DNA of 9,243 bases from Eubacteriales bacterium (GCA_028692205.1 JAQUXV010000076.1:1-9243), one strand, 5' to 3'; positions 1-7,681 are shown, counted from the stretch's first letter. Notes: generated from the letters alone by a model not told the origin. Numbers and translations are program-made.

Positions 1-36
1 TGCACGCCCCTCAAAGAACAAACTATTGTACCGGCA

Positions 37-264
37 TCAGGCTTCGATAACAGCTTCCTCCGCGTTGGTGGTCGGCAGCGCGCGCTGCACTTTGCCGCTA
101 CGCAGGCAACGGGTGCACACGTTTACGTGCTTAACTTGACCGTCCATCTCCACGCGTACGCGCTGTACGTTCGGCGCCCAGGTGCGGTGGCTCTTGCGGT
201 TGGAGTGGCTGACGTTGTTGCCGTTCAGCGTACCCTTTTCGCAAATCTCACAAAACTTGCCCAT
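37..264 (-). CDS. rpmB: 50S ribosomal protein L28 (zinc-ribbon form)
   Basis: This is a 75-residue small protein of the large ribosomal subunit. The opening MGKFCEICEKG, the central NVSHSNRKSHRTW block and the downstream VCTRCLRSGKV are the standard L28 signature, and the length is normal for the short bacterial form. Two CxxC pairs (C5/C8 and C50/C53) show the zinc-binding paralogue type rather than the cysteine-free type that some bacteria use when zinc is scarce. The start is fixed by an almost ideal GGAGGTG ribosome binding site (277-271), with 8 nt between GGAGG and the ATG. The gene is transcribed alone from its own promoter (336-364) through a structured leader. Its terminator, if any, lies left of the window. 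Identity is as certain as sequence reading allows. Confidence 0.97.
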   Translation of the reverse strand: MGKFCEICEKGTLNGNNVSHSNRKSHRTWAPNVQRVRVEMDGQVKHVNVCTRCLRSGKVQRALPTTNAEEAVIEA

Positions 265-271
265 TTGCTAC

Positions 272-310
272 ACCTCCTAACGGGAGAATCGTTATCCGGC
301 GTGAGCCGGA
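272..310 (-). promoter_or_regulatory. rpmB leader: two abutting hairpins ending at the Shine-Dalgarno site
   Basis: Read on the minus strand, the leader contains a perfect 6-bp hairpin TCCGGC-TCAC-GCCGGA (310-295). A perfect 5-bp hairpin TAACG-ATTCTCC-CGTTA (294-278) follows with no gap. The GGAGG Shine-Dalgarno sequence (277-273) comes directly after. The loop of the second hairpin holds UCUCC, which could instead pair with GGAGG and mask it. Two exclusive folds are therefore possible, one exposing and one hiding the ribosome binding site. The base pairing is seen directly; a regulatory role is inference and matches no leader family I can name. Confidence 0.5.
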
Positions 311-335
311 GTGGCTATTCATTCACAGCTTGTCT

Positions 336-364
336 ATTCTATCATCCTTTGCGGGGTTTGGCAA
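336..364 (-). promoter_or_regulatory. Housekeeping sigma promoter of rpmB
   Basis: On the minus strand there is TTGCCA (364-359), a 17-nt spacer and TAGAAT (341-336). A TG one base upstream of the -10 gives an extended -10 element. The predicted transcript start near 329 leaves a leader of about 65 nt before the rpmB ATG at 264. Spacing and hexamers are very close to the vegetative consensus, as expected for a ribosomal protein gene. Confidence 0.85.
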
Positions 365-419
365 GGGGTATGCGCCGATTTTTACGCATCCTGTTGTTTT
401 TCGTTGCCAATGGCCCCGG

Positions 420-986
420 CTACCGGCTTTGGCGTACGGTTTCGACCCAACGGGTGAAGGCCTGCATATACCCTTTCAGGAATTCGGCGGTCGATTCGTT
501 CGTTACCCTGCCCTGCTCGTCCAGCAGGGTGTTCACCTTCGCGATATACACTTCCGGCTGCTGCAGCAATTGAAGGTTCAAAAACGCCATGATCTGGCGC
601 AGCTGCGCACAAGCGCCGAAAGCGCCCGGCGCGCCGGGGGTAACGCCAATCAAACCGGCGGGCTTGCCGGCCCACTGGTTGTGCCCCTTGGGGCGGGATG
701 CCGTATCCAGCGCGTTTTTCAGCAGCGCGGGCATACCGCGGTTGTATTCCGGCGTAATAAACAGAAACCCGTCCAGCTGGGCAATTTCTTCACGAAAAGC
801 CACACTGGTCTGCGGCACCGGGCCTACGTCGTCAAAATCCTGATTGAACAGCGGCAGACTGGAAAAATCCACAAACCGAATGGAAAGCGATTCCGGTGCG
901 AGCCCGGCCAGCACCTCCGCGATTGCGCGGCTATAGGAGCCCTTTCGTAAGCTGCCGGTAAGAATACCGATTTGATAATGGCTCAT
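420..986 (-). CDS. NADPH-dependent FMN reductase family flavoprotein
   Basis: This is a 188-residue cytoplasmic flavodoxin-fold protein of the FMN_red (ArsH/ChrR/azoreductase-like) family. These proteins bind FMN and pass electrons from NAD(P)H to flavin, quinones, azo dyes or metal ions. The phosphate-binding loop GSLRKGSYSR (residues 11-20) follows the first beta strand. The family hallmark TPEYNRGMP (78-86) leads into LLKNALD, and AGKPAGLIGVTPGAPGAFG (106-124) is the usual third flavin loop. The ATG at 986 is preferred because GGGAGG (1002-997) lies 10 nt upstream. In-frame ATGs at 1040 and 995 lack a correctly placed site and would precede the flavin fold. A hairpin at 1041-1089 separates it from the gene upstream, and rpmB follows from its own promoter. 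I see no convincing dedicated promoter. The physiological substrate cannot be told from sequence. Confidence 0.9.
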   Translation of the reverse strand: MSHYQIGILTGSLRKGSYSRAIAEVLAGLAPESLSIRFVDFSSLPLFNQDFDDVGPVPQTSVAFREEIAQLDGFLFITPEYNRGMPALLKNALDTASRPKGHNQWAGKPAGLIGVTPGAPGAFGACAQLRQIMAFLNLQLLQQPEVYIAKVNTLLDEQGRVTNESTAEFLKGYMQAFTRWVETVRQSR

Positions 987-1040
987 GGTAAACATGCCTC
1001 CCGACACAAGAGAAATATGGAGTGGCGAATAACGTTCCAA

Positions 1041-1089
1041 TCAGCCGAAACGCGCCCTCCGGCTCCGGCCGGGGGCGCGTTTCGGCTGA
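1041..1089 (-). terminator. Strong hairpin after the DUF3298 gene, probable terminator
   Basis: A perfect 17-bp inverted repeat (1041-1057 and 1073-1089) encloses a 15-nt loop that can itself pair CCGG with CCGG. It begins 27 nt past the stop codon of the gene ending at 1117. On the minus strand the stem is followed by TTGGAACGTTATT, which is T-rich but not a clean T-run. On the plus strand no T-run follows. The stem is unusually long and stable, so the terminator reading is likely, but the weak tail means it could instead be an mRNA 3'-end stabiliser. Confidence 0.65.
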
Positions 1090-1116
1090 ACTGAAGTAGA
1101 TAACCGTTTGAAAGCG

Positions 1117-1899
1117 TCAGCCGGAACCGGCGCTTGTTTCGGTGCCGGGGCGTTCCTGCACGACGCTGAGCAGCTCTGCCATGGAGAACGGATAGGTGAG
1201 TATGCCTTCCACCTCGCCCGCGATCTGCCCGGCCTGAATGAAGAATACGAAGTTACCGTCCTCATCGAGGTAAAAATCGCTCTCCGGGGTGAAAACATTC
1301 ACCAGATCATCGTAGGTCAACGCCGGGAAATAACCCTTTTGCAACGTTGCCTGCTGTTGTTGAATGATTTGCCAAACCAGCCCGTAGACCAGCCAGGAAG
1401 CATAGCTGTCGCCGTTTCCGCTGCTTTCCTGTTCCATCCCCATCGCCTGGGAAAGGGAAACAGGCTGGCCTTCGTATACGCCGTTCAAGGCGAACACCAG
1501 AGCCGTCCAGCTTTCGGATTCGGCATTACCCAGAAACTGTTGGCTTAACATCAGCACGCTCAGATAGTCGTCTGTGCTGCAGGTGATGCGGTAATCCAGA
1601 TTCGTGTAGTACACGCCGTCGACGGACGGTGCGCCCGCTTCAACGATGGAATCCGGAACCGGAGAGCCCTCCATATCGGCCGCCAGCGAAGCAAAGCAGG
1701 CGTTGATGGCGGCAGCGGCGTCGGATTGCGGATCAAACTGGGGATAGCGGTAGCTGAAAACGTAGGTTGCCGTATCGGCAGTGGAGCCTTCGGGATAATA
1801 CTGCTCGCCGGTCAACGGCAGGGCCTCCGAGGCGACCTGCGCAAAGGCGGGAGCGACAAACAGGCACAGCGCCGCCACAAGACAGAGCAGGCGTTTCAT
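1117..1899 (-). CDS. Exported DUF4163/DUF3298-type protein
   Basis: This is a 260-residue precursor with an N-terminal signal peptide: MKR, then a hydrophobic run, with likely cleavage after A20 in the context AFA|QV. There is no lipobox, so the product should be secreted or loosely wall-associated. Residues about 45-75 (YVFSYRYPQFD followed by an IN..F helix) look like DUF4163. Residues about 195-240 (FTPESDFYLDEDGNFVFF, then IAGEVEGILTYPFS) look like DUF3298. This domain pair is known from the outer parts of B. subtilis PdaC and the lysozyme-sensing anti-sigma factor RsiV, but here there is no enzyme domain and no membrane anchor. The ATG at 1899 is chosen over 1905 because the G-rich site sits about 7 nt upstream of it. 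The gene lies 48 nt after the exported-protein gene ending at 1948, so co-transcription is likely. A role in wall or envelope sensing is inference. Confidence 0.8.
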   Translation of the reverse strand: MKRLLCLVAALCLFVAPAFAQVASEALPLTGEQYYPEGSTADTATYVFSYRYPQFDPQSDAAAAINACFASLAADMEGSPVPDSIVEAGAPSVDGVYYTNLDYRITCSTDDYLSVLMLSQQFLGNAESESWTALVFALNGVYEGQPVSLSQAMGMEQESSGNGDSYASWLVYGLVWQIIQQQQATLQKGYFPALTYDDLVNVFTPESDFYLDEDGNFVFFIQAGQIAGEVEGILTYPFSMAELLSVVQERPGTETSAGSG

Positions 1900-1947
1900 A
1901 CACATCCCCCCGTTCTTCCGGATACGATTTCCGTTGCCAAAAGGCGA

Positions 1948-2991
1948 TCAGCCAACGCTGACGGAATCCACCGAGAAGGAGTTTTCCAGATAGGCCGTGT
2001 ACATGCTGTAAGTAGAGGCCAGTTCCTTCTTATAGGAAAGCTCCGCCTGATAGATGTACTTGTCGGTTACGATATAGGCGTCAAACACGGTAAAGCCCGC
2101 GTCGGTATCGTACGTTACGGTGGCGGCGCTGAACTCCTCATACAGCGTGTATTTGGAATTGGCGATGCCGTTTGCGATCACCTCGATATAGTCGGACAGG
2201 TTGGCGTTGGTGGTGTTGTCCGTGCGATGCACGGAGAAACTTACGCTGCCGTCCGGGAGGGACGCCGATACGCCGTCTTCGCTTTCCACCAGCATATCAT
2301 CGGTGAACACGCTGGGATACAGGATGGAGAAGCCCAGCGAAGAGTTGATGTACTCCACCAGAATGCCCTCGGTATAATCCTGCATGGCTTCTTCCATATT
2401 CAGCTCCGAGCCGACCGAGAAACCGGTAAGCAGGTAGCCGTTCATGGCGGCGGCATCCTCGCGGAAAGTGTATACGGCGCGATCCAGCCACTGGACATCG
2501 CGATAATCCGCATCCGTCATCTGGCTCATGGGTTTGGTGCCCCAATACAGCTCGCCGATGATCTGCACATTGCTGTCGTCCACCGTGTTCACCGTCACCG
2601 GCTGGAAGCCGATATAACCGGTAATGGGCAGCGCCTGCACAATAGTCTCCAGCGTGGGCTGCTGGGCGGCGAAGGTTTTGCCGAGGTACTCGGCCTGTTT
2701 CGCGGTATCGGTAAACAGGTCTGTAGTGATGCCCAGCGAAGCGTCCGTCGTCAGGCCGATGTTGAAGAAAGCGGAGATGAACGCGTTGGAAAGGGTGGTT
2801 TCCTCATCGCCGATCACTTCGGGTTCGTCGCCCGCGCTTTCAGCCGCGGCGGCCACCAGATCCATAAACGGCGTCAGCGCCTCGAACCCGGTCGCTCCCG
2901 TCTGTTCCGCGCCCGCGAAACCAACGCAGCCGACGATAAGGCAAAGAACAGTTACCCAGACGATCAACCGGCGGAAAATGAGCTTATTCAT
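1948..2991 (-). CDS. Exported protein of unknown function, PsbP-like C-terminal region
   Basis: I do not recognise a named family for this 347-residue protein. The start is clear: GGGAGG lies 6 nt upstream of the ATG. The N-terminus has a positively charged MNKLIFRR stretch and a hydrophobic segment to about residue 22. The context IVGC (C22) could be a lipobox, giving a lipoprotein, while AGA|EQ at 28-29 could be an ordinary signal peptidase site; I cannot decide. Residues about 30-205 form an acidic, mixed domain. Residues about 213-342 begin SSLGFSILYPSVF and end in a YTAYLENSFSV segment, the pattern of PsbP/DcrB-like lipid- or ligand-associated extracytoplasmic domains common in Firmicutes. 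It is probably co-transcribed with the DUF3298 gene 48 nt downstream. Identity of the C-terminal fold is inference. Confidence 0.75.
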   Translation of the reverse strand: MNKLIFRRLIVWVTVLCLIVGCVGFAGAEQTGATGFEALTPFMDLVAAAAESAGDEPEVIGDEETTLSNAFISAFFNIGLTTDASLGITTDLFTDTAKQAEYLGKTFAAQQPTLETIVQALPITGYIGFQPVTVNTVDDSNVQIIGELYWGTKPMSQMTDADYRDVQWLDRAVYTFREDAAAMNGYLLTGFSVGSELNMEEAMQDYTEGILVEYINSSLGFSILYPSVFTDDMLVESEDGVSASLPDGSVSFSVHRTDNTTNANLSDYIEVIANGIANSKYTLYEEFSAATVTYDTDAGFTVFDAYIVTDKYIYQAELSYKKELASTYSMYTAYLENSFSVDSVSVG

Positions 2992-3005
2992 ACTGTGCCT
3001 CCCAA

Positions 3006-3038
3006 ACTATCGGCGGCTTACGCTGCCGATTTTGTCAA
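3006..3038 (-). promoter_or_regulatory. Possible promoter for the exported-protein pair
   Basis: A perfect -35 hexamer TTGACA occupies 3038-3033 on the minus strand. The best nearby -10 is GATAGT (3011-3006), but the spacer would be 21 nt. The 17-nt position reads CGCCGA, which is poor. Either the promoter needs an activator, or the real one is elsewhere in 3039-3103, where TACTAT occurs without a good -35. The hexamer is seen; promoter function is uncertain. Confidence 0.35.
3009..3030 (-). repeat. Dyad between TTGACA and the start of the exported-protein gene
   Basis: ATCGGC (3030-3025 on the minus strand) and GCCGAT (3014-3009) are perfect inverted 6-mers around a 10-nt centre. They lie between a perfect TTGACA and the ribosome binding site of the gene starting at 2991. 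This could be an operator or a small leader hairpin. There is no T-run, so it is not a terminator. Confidence 0.4.
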
Positions 3039-3090
3039 CCATAGTACGTTTACCGGACCCGTTTTCATCCATGAAAAACCAGTTTAGTAA

Positions 3091-3113
3091 GAAGGAATAG
3101 CGTTTATTCCTTC
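3091..3113 (-). terminator. Hairpin overlapping the stop codon of the thioredoxin-reductase-like gene
   Basis: GAAGGAATA (3113-3105 on the minus strand) and TATTCCTTC (3099-3091) form a perfect 9-bp stem with a 5-nt loop. The TAA stop (3106-3104) lies in it. Downstream the minus strand reads TTACTAAACTGGTTTTTC, a moderately T-rich tail. The stem is AT-rich, so this would be a leaky terminator, and some read-through into the next gene is possible. Confidence 0.45.
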
Positions 3114-3964
3114 GAAAGCGACGCAATATACTCTGCGGCGGAGATGGCGGCTACGTTGCCTTCGCCAACGGCTTTGGCAACCTGAAGGGGCTTGCCGGTG
3201 CAATCGCCCGCGGCGAATACGCCGTTTACGTTGGTGTGCATTCCACGATCCACGGGAATGAAGCTGCCCTCGGTTTGCAGATCCGGCAGCAGCATCCCAA
3301 GCGATACGGCGTTACGGAAAATGAACACGCCGTCGTACGTGTGTTTCCCTTTCGGGGTAACGATGTTGATTCCCTCCGGGCCGCGCTCGAGGCTTTCGGG
3401 TTTTTCGCCGACCAGGGTCACGGTGCCGGGCAGAGCCTTGACGTCGTGCTTTTTCAGCGAATAATAGTCGATGCCGGAAGCGAGCTTTTCAAGGAACAGG
3501 GTTTCCTCCGCGCCCTCCTCCGAGGAAGACAGCACGGCGAGCTTCTTACCGCGGTACAGCATCCCGTCGCAGGTGGCGCAATAGCTTACCCCCATGCCGA
3601 GCAGCTCCTCCTCGCCGGGCAGCAGCTGGGGCCGCGCCGCGCCCATGGCAAGCAGTACGGTTTTCGCCTCCACCACGTCGCTTTCCACCAGCAGCATAAA
3701 GCCGGTGTCGGAGGGGAGAATCTGGCGCACGAGCCCGTCGCGCGTCTGGGCGCCCAGTTCAAGCGCCTGTTTGGTAAAAGCGTTCAGCAGCTCCGCGCCG
3801 GAGGTAGCGGGCAAGCCGGGATAATTATCAATACGTTCGGTGCGGGCAAGCCAGCTCGTTTGGTTGGCGGGACCTACCAGAAGCGTCTCCAGACCGCGCA
3901 TACGCGCTGTAATGGCGCAGCTTAAGGCCGCGGGGCCCTTGCCGACGATCACAATATCATACAT
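3104..3964 (-). CDS. Thioredoxin-reductase-like flavoprotein, probably ferredoxin- not NADPH-dependent
   Basis: This is a 286-residue cytoplasmic FAD protein of the thioredoxin reductase fold. The FAD Rossmann motif is IVGKGPAALSCA (6-17), the redox-active pair is CATC (C129, C132), and the second FAD motif is GVFAAGDCTGKPLQVAKAVG (248-267). The NADPH domain is degraded. Where thioredoxin reductases have VVGGGxSAxEE after GKxVA, this protein has VLSSSEEGAEE (144-154). Where they have HRRxxxR, it has LKKHDVK (170-176). Loss of both motifs with retention of CxTC is the known pattern of clostridial ferredoxin-dependent flavin thioredoxin reductase (FFTR), and the length fits. The start at 3964 is set by the FAD motif starting at residue 4. 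An upstream extension to 4078 has no homology-like content and would cross the promoter. No thioredoxin gene is adjacent. Fold certain, electron donor inferred. Confidence 0.85.
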   Translation of the reverse strand: MYDIVIVGKGPAALSCAITARMRGLETLLVGPANQTSWLARTERIDNYPGLPATSGAELLNAFTKQALELGAQTRDGLVRQILPSDTGFMLLVESDVVEAKTVLLAMGAARPQLLPGEEELLGMGVSYCATCDGMLYRGKKLAVLSSSEEGAEETLFLEKLASGIDYYSLKKHDVKALPGTVTLVGEKPESLERGPEGINIVTPKGKHTYDGVFIFRNAVSLGMLLPDLQTEGSFIPVDRGMHTNVNGVFAAGDCTGKPLQVAKAVGEGNVAAISAAEYIASLSKE

Positions 3965-3998
3965 TCTTTTCGTTGCCGCGAAAATGCGGCACTCCTTT
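3965..3998 (-). promoter_or_regulatory. Shine-Dalgarno site bridged to the ATG by a hairpin
   Basis: On the minus strand AAAGGAG (3998-3992) is followed at once by a perfect 6-bp hairpin TGCCGC-ATTTTC-GCGGCA (3991-3974). Then come ACGAAAAGA and the ATG at 3964. Linear distance from the end of AAAGGAG to the ATG is 27 nt, too far for initiation; with the hairpin folded the gap is 9 nt, which is normal. The promoter at 4006-4034 predicts a transcript start near 3999, so the Shine-Dalgarno site would lie almost at the 5' end. The pairing is exact; in vivo use is inference. Confidence 0.55.
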
Positions 3999-4005
3999 CC
4001 AGTTG

Positions 4006-4034
4006 AGTGTAACAAAACCGTGATGTTTTTGCAA
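4006..4034 (-). promoter_or_regulatory. Housekeeping sigma promoter of the thioredoxin-reductase-like gene
   Basis: On the minus strand there is TTGCAA (4034-4029), a 17-nt spacer and TACACT (4011-4006), with TG one base before the -10 (extended -10). The predicted start is near 3999, giving a leader of only about 35 nt. A dyad GCAAC-G-GTTGC (4031-4041) overlaps the -35, and a palindrome GGAATATTCC (4044-4053) lies just upstream. Both are possible operators. Confidence 0.75.
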
Positions 4035-4053
4035 CGGTTGCACGGAATATTCC
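4031..4053. repeat. Two adjacent palindromes in the divergent control region
   Basis: GCAAC-G-GTTGC (4031-4041) and the perfect 10-bp palindrome GGAATATTCC (4044-4053) are two bases apart. The first overlaps the -35 of the leftward promoter. Both lie upstream of the probable rightward -10 at 4086. Position suggests binding sites for a repressor or activator shared by the two divergent genes. No regulator gene is present next to them. Confidence 0.4.
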
Positions 4054-4062
4054 TGTAAATTC

Positions 4063-4091
4063 TGGTATACGGGAACATAAGGAGATATAAT
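4063..4091 (+). promoter_or_regulatory. Probable promoter of the DUF5131 gene
   Basis: A perfect -10 hexamer TATAAT occupies 4086-4091. At 17-nt spacing the -35 position reads TGGTAT (4063-4068), a weak match. The predicted start near 4098 leaves a short leader before the ATG at 4135. The weak -35 beside the palindromes at 4031-4053 would fit an activated promoter. Confidence 0.5.
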
Positions 4092-4134
4092 CATTTTACG
4101 GCCGAGTGAAACGGAAAAAGGGGGGGCGGCGCGC

Positions 4135-4854
4135 ATGGCGACATGGAACCCGTGGCACGGCTGCCAAAAATACAGCGCCGGTTGCCTGCATTGCTACGTC
4201 TATCGGCGCGACGCCAAGTACGAGCTGGATGCGAGCGCCGTGCGCAAAAACGCGGATTTTAACCTGCCCGTGCGGAAAAAACGGGACGGCAGTTACAAGC
4301 TTCCCGGGCCGGACGACGTGTTCACCTGCTTTACATCGGATTTCTTACTCGATCAGGCGGATGGCTGGCGGGCGGAAGCGTGGCGGATGATGCGGGAGCG
4401 GGCCGACCTGAACTTCTTCTTTATTACCAAGCGCATTCTTCGCTTTCGGGAACAGCTTCCGGAGGACTGGGGAGACGGTTACCCCAACGTGTCCATCGGC
4501 GTGACATGTGAAAACCAGACTGCGGCGGACGAGCGGATGCCGTATTTTCTCAGCCTGCCGATTCGGCATAAAACGATCATCTGCGAGCCGATGCTGGAGG
4601 CGGTGGATTTTCGCGCCTATCTGAGCCCGGCTATCGAGCAGGTGGCGCTGGGCGGCGAAAGCGGAGACGATGCGCGCCTGATGCGTTATGAGTGGGCGGC
4701 GGACGTATCCGCGCAGTGCAGGGAGGCGGGCGTGCCCTTCTGGTTTAAGCAAACGGGCGCGCGCTTTGAAAAGGACGGGCGGATATACCGCATCCCGCGA
4801 CGGTACCAGTTTTCACAGGCGCGAAAATCGGGCCTTTCCCATAACGGCCGATAA
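4135..4854 (+). CDS. DUF5131 (phage Gp37/Gp68-type) cysteine-motif protein
   Basis: This 239-residue protein is recognisable as DUF5131. It has TWNPWHGC (3-10), the cysteines C10, C17 and C20 (Cx6CxxCY), DVFTCFTSDF (61-70), FFFITKR (94-100), IGVTCENQ (121-128), CEPMLEAVD (150-158), GGESG (173-177), an RLMRYEWA segment and FWFKQTG (202-208) near the end. The family is named from phage proteins but is also found in chromosomes. Its three-cysteine cluster resembles a radical-SAM iron-sulfur site, though the reaction is not established. Length is normal and all key cysteines are present. The ATG at 4135 is preceded by an A-then-G-rich site (AAAAAGGGGGGG). It is a single gene, divergent from the thioredoxin-reductase-like gene, and no phage genes surround it. 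Its function in this host is unknown. Confidence 0.88.
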   Translation: MATWNPWHGCQKYSAGCLHCYVYRRDAKYELDASAVRKNADFNLPVRKKRDGSYKLPGPDDVFTCFTSDFLLDQADGWRAEAWRMMRERADLNFFFITKRILRFREQLPEDWGDGYPNVSIGVTCENQTAADERMPYFLSLPIRHKTIICEPMLEAVDFRAYLSPAIEQVALGGESGDDARLMRYEWAADVSAQCREAGVPFWFKQTGARFEKDGRIYRIPRRYQFSQARKSGLSHNGR

Positions 4855-4946
4855 CCAGCGGAAAGGCGGGCGCGTCGCCCTGCGGACCGAAGCCTCTTGA
4901 TAAAAAATGATCTGCTTTGCCGGGTATACGTAGGCAAACGCGGCAA

Positions 4947-4981
4947 AAGGCCCGGAAACGGCGTTGCTGTTTCCGGGCCTT
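4947..4981. terminator. Terminator hairpin between the convergent genes
   Basis: A perfect 13-bp stem AAGGCCCGGAAAC / GTTTCCGGGCCTT (4947-4959, 4969-4981) encloses a 9-nt loop. It lies between the stop of the DUF5131 gene and the stop of the ABC-F gene. On the minus strand the stem runs into TTTTGCC, a short T-run. On the plus strand CTTCCTGTC follows. It could serve both genes. The remainder of 4855-5102 holds no credible gene, only some short GC-rich hairpin potential near 5047-5075. Confidence 0.75.
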
Positions 4982-5102
4982 CCTGTCGGCTTGTCCGCTG
5001 GTAGCATTCATTATTATTCGGCGGATACGAAACGGCTTCTCCGCATCCGTGGGAGGGTGGCGGCTTTGCTTCGCCGTGGATTTCGCTTTAAATCGATGAA
5101 CG

Positions 5103-7030
<1,928 letters not shown>

Positions 7031-7034
<4 letters not shown>

Positions 7035-7681
7035 TGGGGTTTCTCTCTTTCGTGGGGATTCTGCAGATTTGTCAGCTCGTGGGCGGAGGCCCGTAGCTCG
7101 TCGCCGCTCATGTTGCAAAGGGCCAGCGCGCGGGCGGTCGCTTTGGAAGCGCGGCGCAGCATCAGAACGGTGGTTTCACGGTCCTGTGCAAACGCGTCTC
7201 CCGTTTCCAGCGCAAGCGCCTGGAAAAGCGCGTCCTCCATTTCGTCATACCGTTCGGCGGTGAAAAAGAAGCGCGCGCAGGCCATCAGGTCGTTCGCCGT
7301 AAGCATCGGCAGCACCGCCTGTTTCAGCTGCCGCAGTTTTTCTGCGCGCAGGTCGCAAAGCTGCGTCTCGTCATACAGGGAGGAAAGCAACTGTACCGCG
7401 CGGTATTGCAGAGCTTCCGCTTCGCCTGCGGCCAGCGGGATCACTTCCGCCTTGACGGCCAGAAGCTCGCCCAGCATAAAGCGCGGCATGGGAGAAAGCA
7501 GCGAATACAGGCTGTCCATAGTCAGGCTCTCCGCCGTAGCAAGCGGCATGCCGCAGTGCTCCCGGCATGCCTGATCCAGCAAATCCAGCCGCTGCCGGTT
7601 GTCCAGCCGCTCGTAAATACGGCGCATCAGCTCGCCCAGCATGTGGATGAGGCGGAGAATATAATCGCGTTGGTAGTCCAT
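7031..7681 (-). CDS. Helical protein of unknown function, coupled to the ABC-F gene
   Basis: I do not recognise this 216-residue protein with certainty. It opens MDYQRDYILRLIHMLGEL and is almost entirely helical, without signal peptide or membrane segments. Residues about 125-160 (LTANDLMACARFFFTAERYDEMEDALFQAL) look like a tetratricopeptide-type helix pair. The N-terminus and this segment together recall the DUF6483 family of Firmicutes, a tentative match from memory. The start is supported by GGGAGGGG just upstream of the ATG. Its TGA overlaps the ABC-F ATG by one base on each side, so the two proteins should be made together. A cytoplasmic partner or adaptor role is possible but nothing in the sequence proves it. 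Confidence 0.75.

Noticed and set aside
1..36. Possible terminator downstream of rpmB
   Set aside because: The 36 bases left in the window hold no inverted repeat long enough to support a call.
987..1040. Longer start for the FMN reductase at 1040
   Set aside because: The flavin-binding fold begins just after the ATG at 986, where a GGGAGG site is properly spaced. The upstream ATGs lack this.
1726..3087. A 453-codon open frame on the plus strand opposite the exported-protein gene
   Set aside because: It is antisense to a gene with a signal peptide and good ribosome binding site. Its translation is rich in His, Arg and Gly with no domain, typical of the mirror frame of a GC-rich gene.
4033..4045. 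The 13-mer aacggttgcacgg occurs here and again at 9078-9090, upstream of the genes at 4135 and 9116
   Set aside because: Two copies of a 13-mer in a GC-rich window could be chance. The second overlaps a stop codon and shows no promoter geometry, so I do not call a shared operator.
3965..4078. N-terminal extension of the thioredoxin-reductase-like protein to an ATG at 4078
   Set aside because: The extension crosses the extended -10 promoter and the Shine-Dalgarno site, and the FAD motif starts at residue 4 of the shorter form.
4826..4852. Imperfect hairpin at the 3' end of the DUF5131 coding sequence
   Set aside because: The 7-bp stem has a bulge, lies inside the gene and has no T-run. The hairpin at 4947-4981 is a much better terminator.
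7035..7118. N-terminal extension of the ABC-F protein to 7118
   Set aside because: It would overlap the upstream coding sequence in another frame and adds a charged stretch absent from ABC-F proteins. The ATGA overlap start fits the family.
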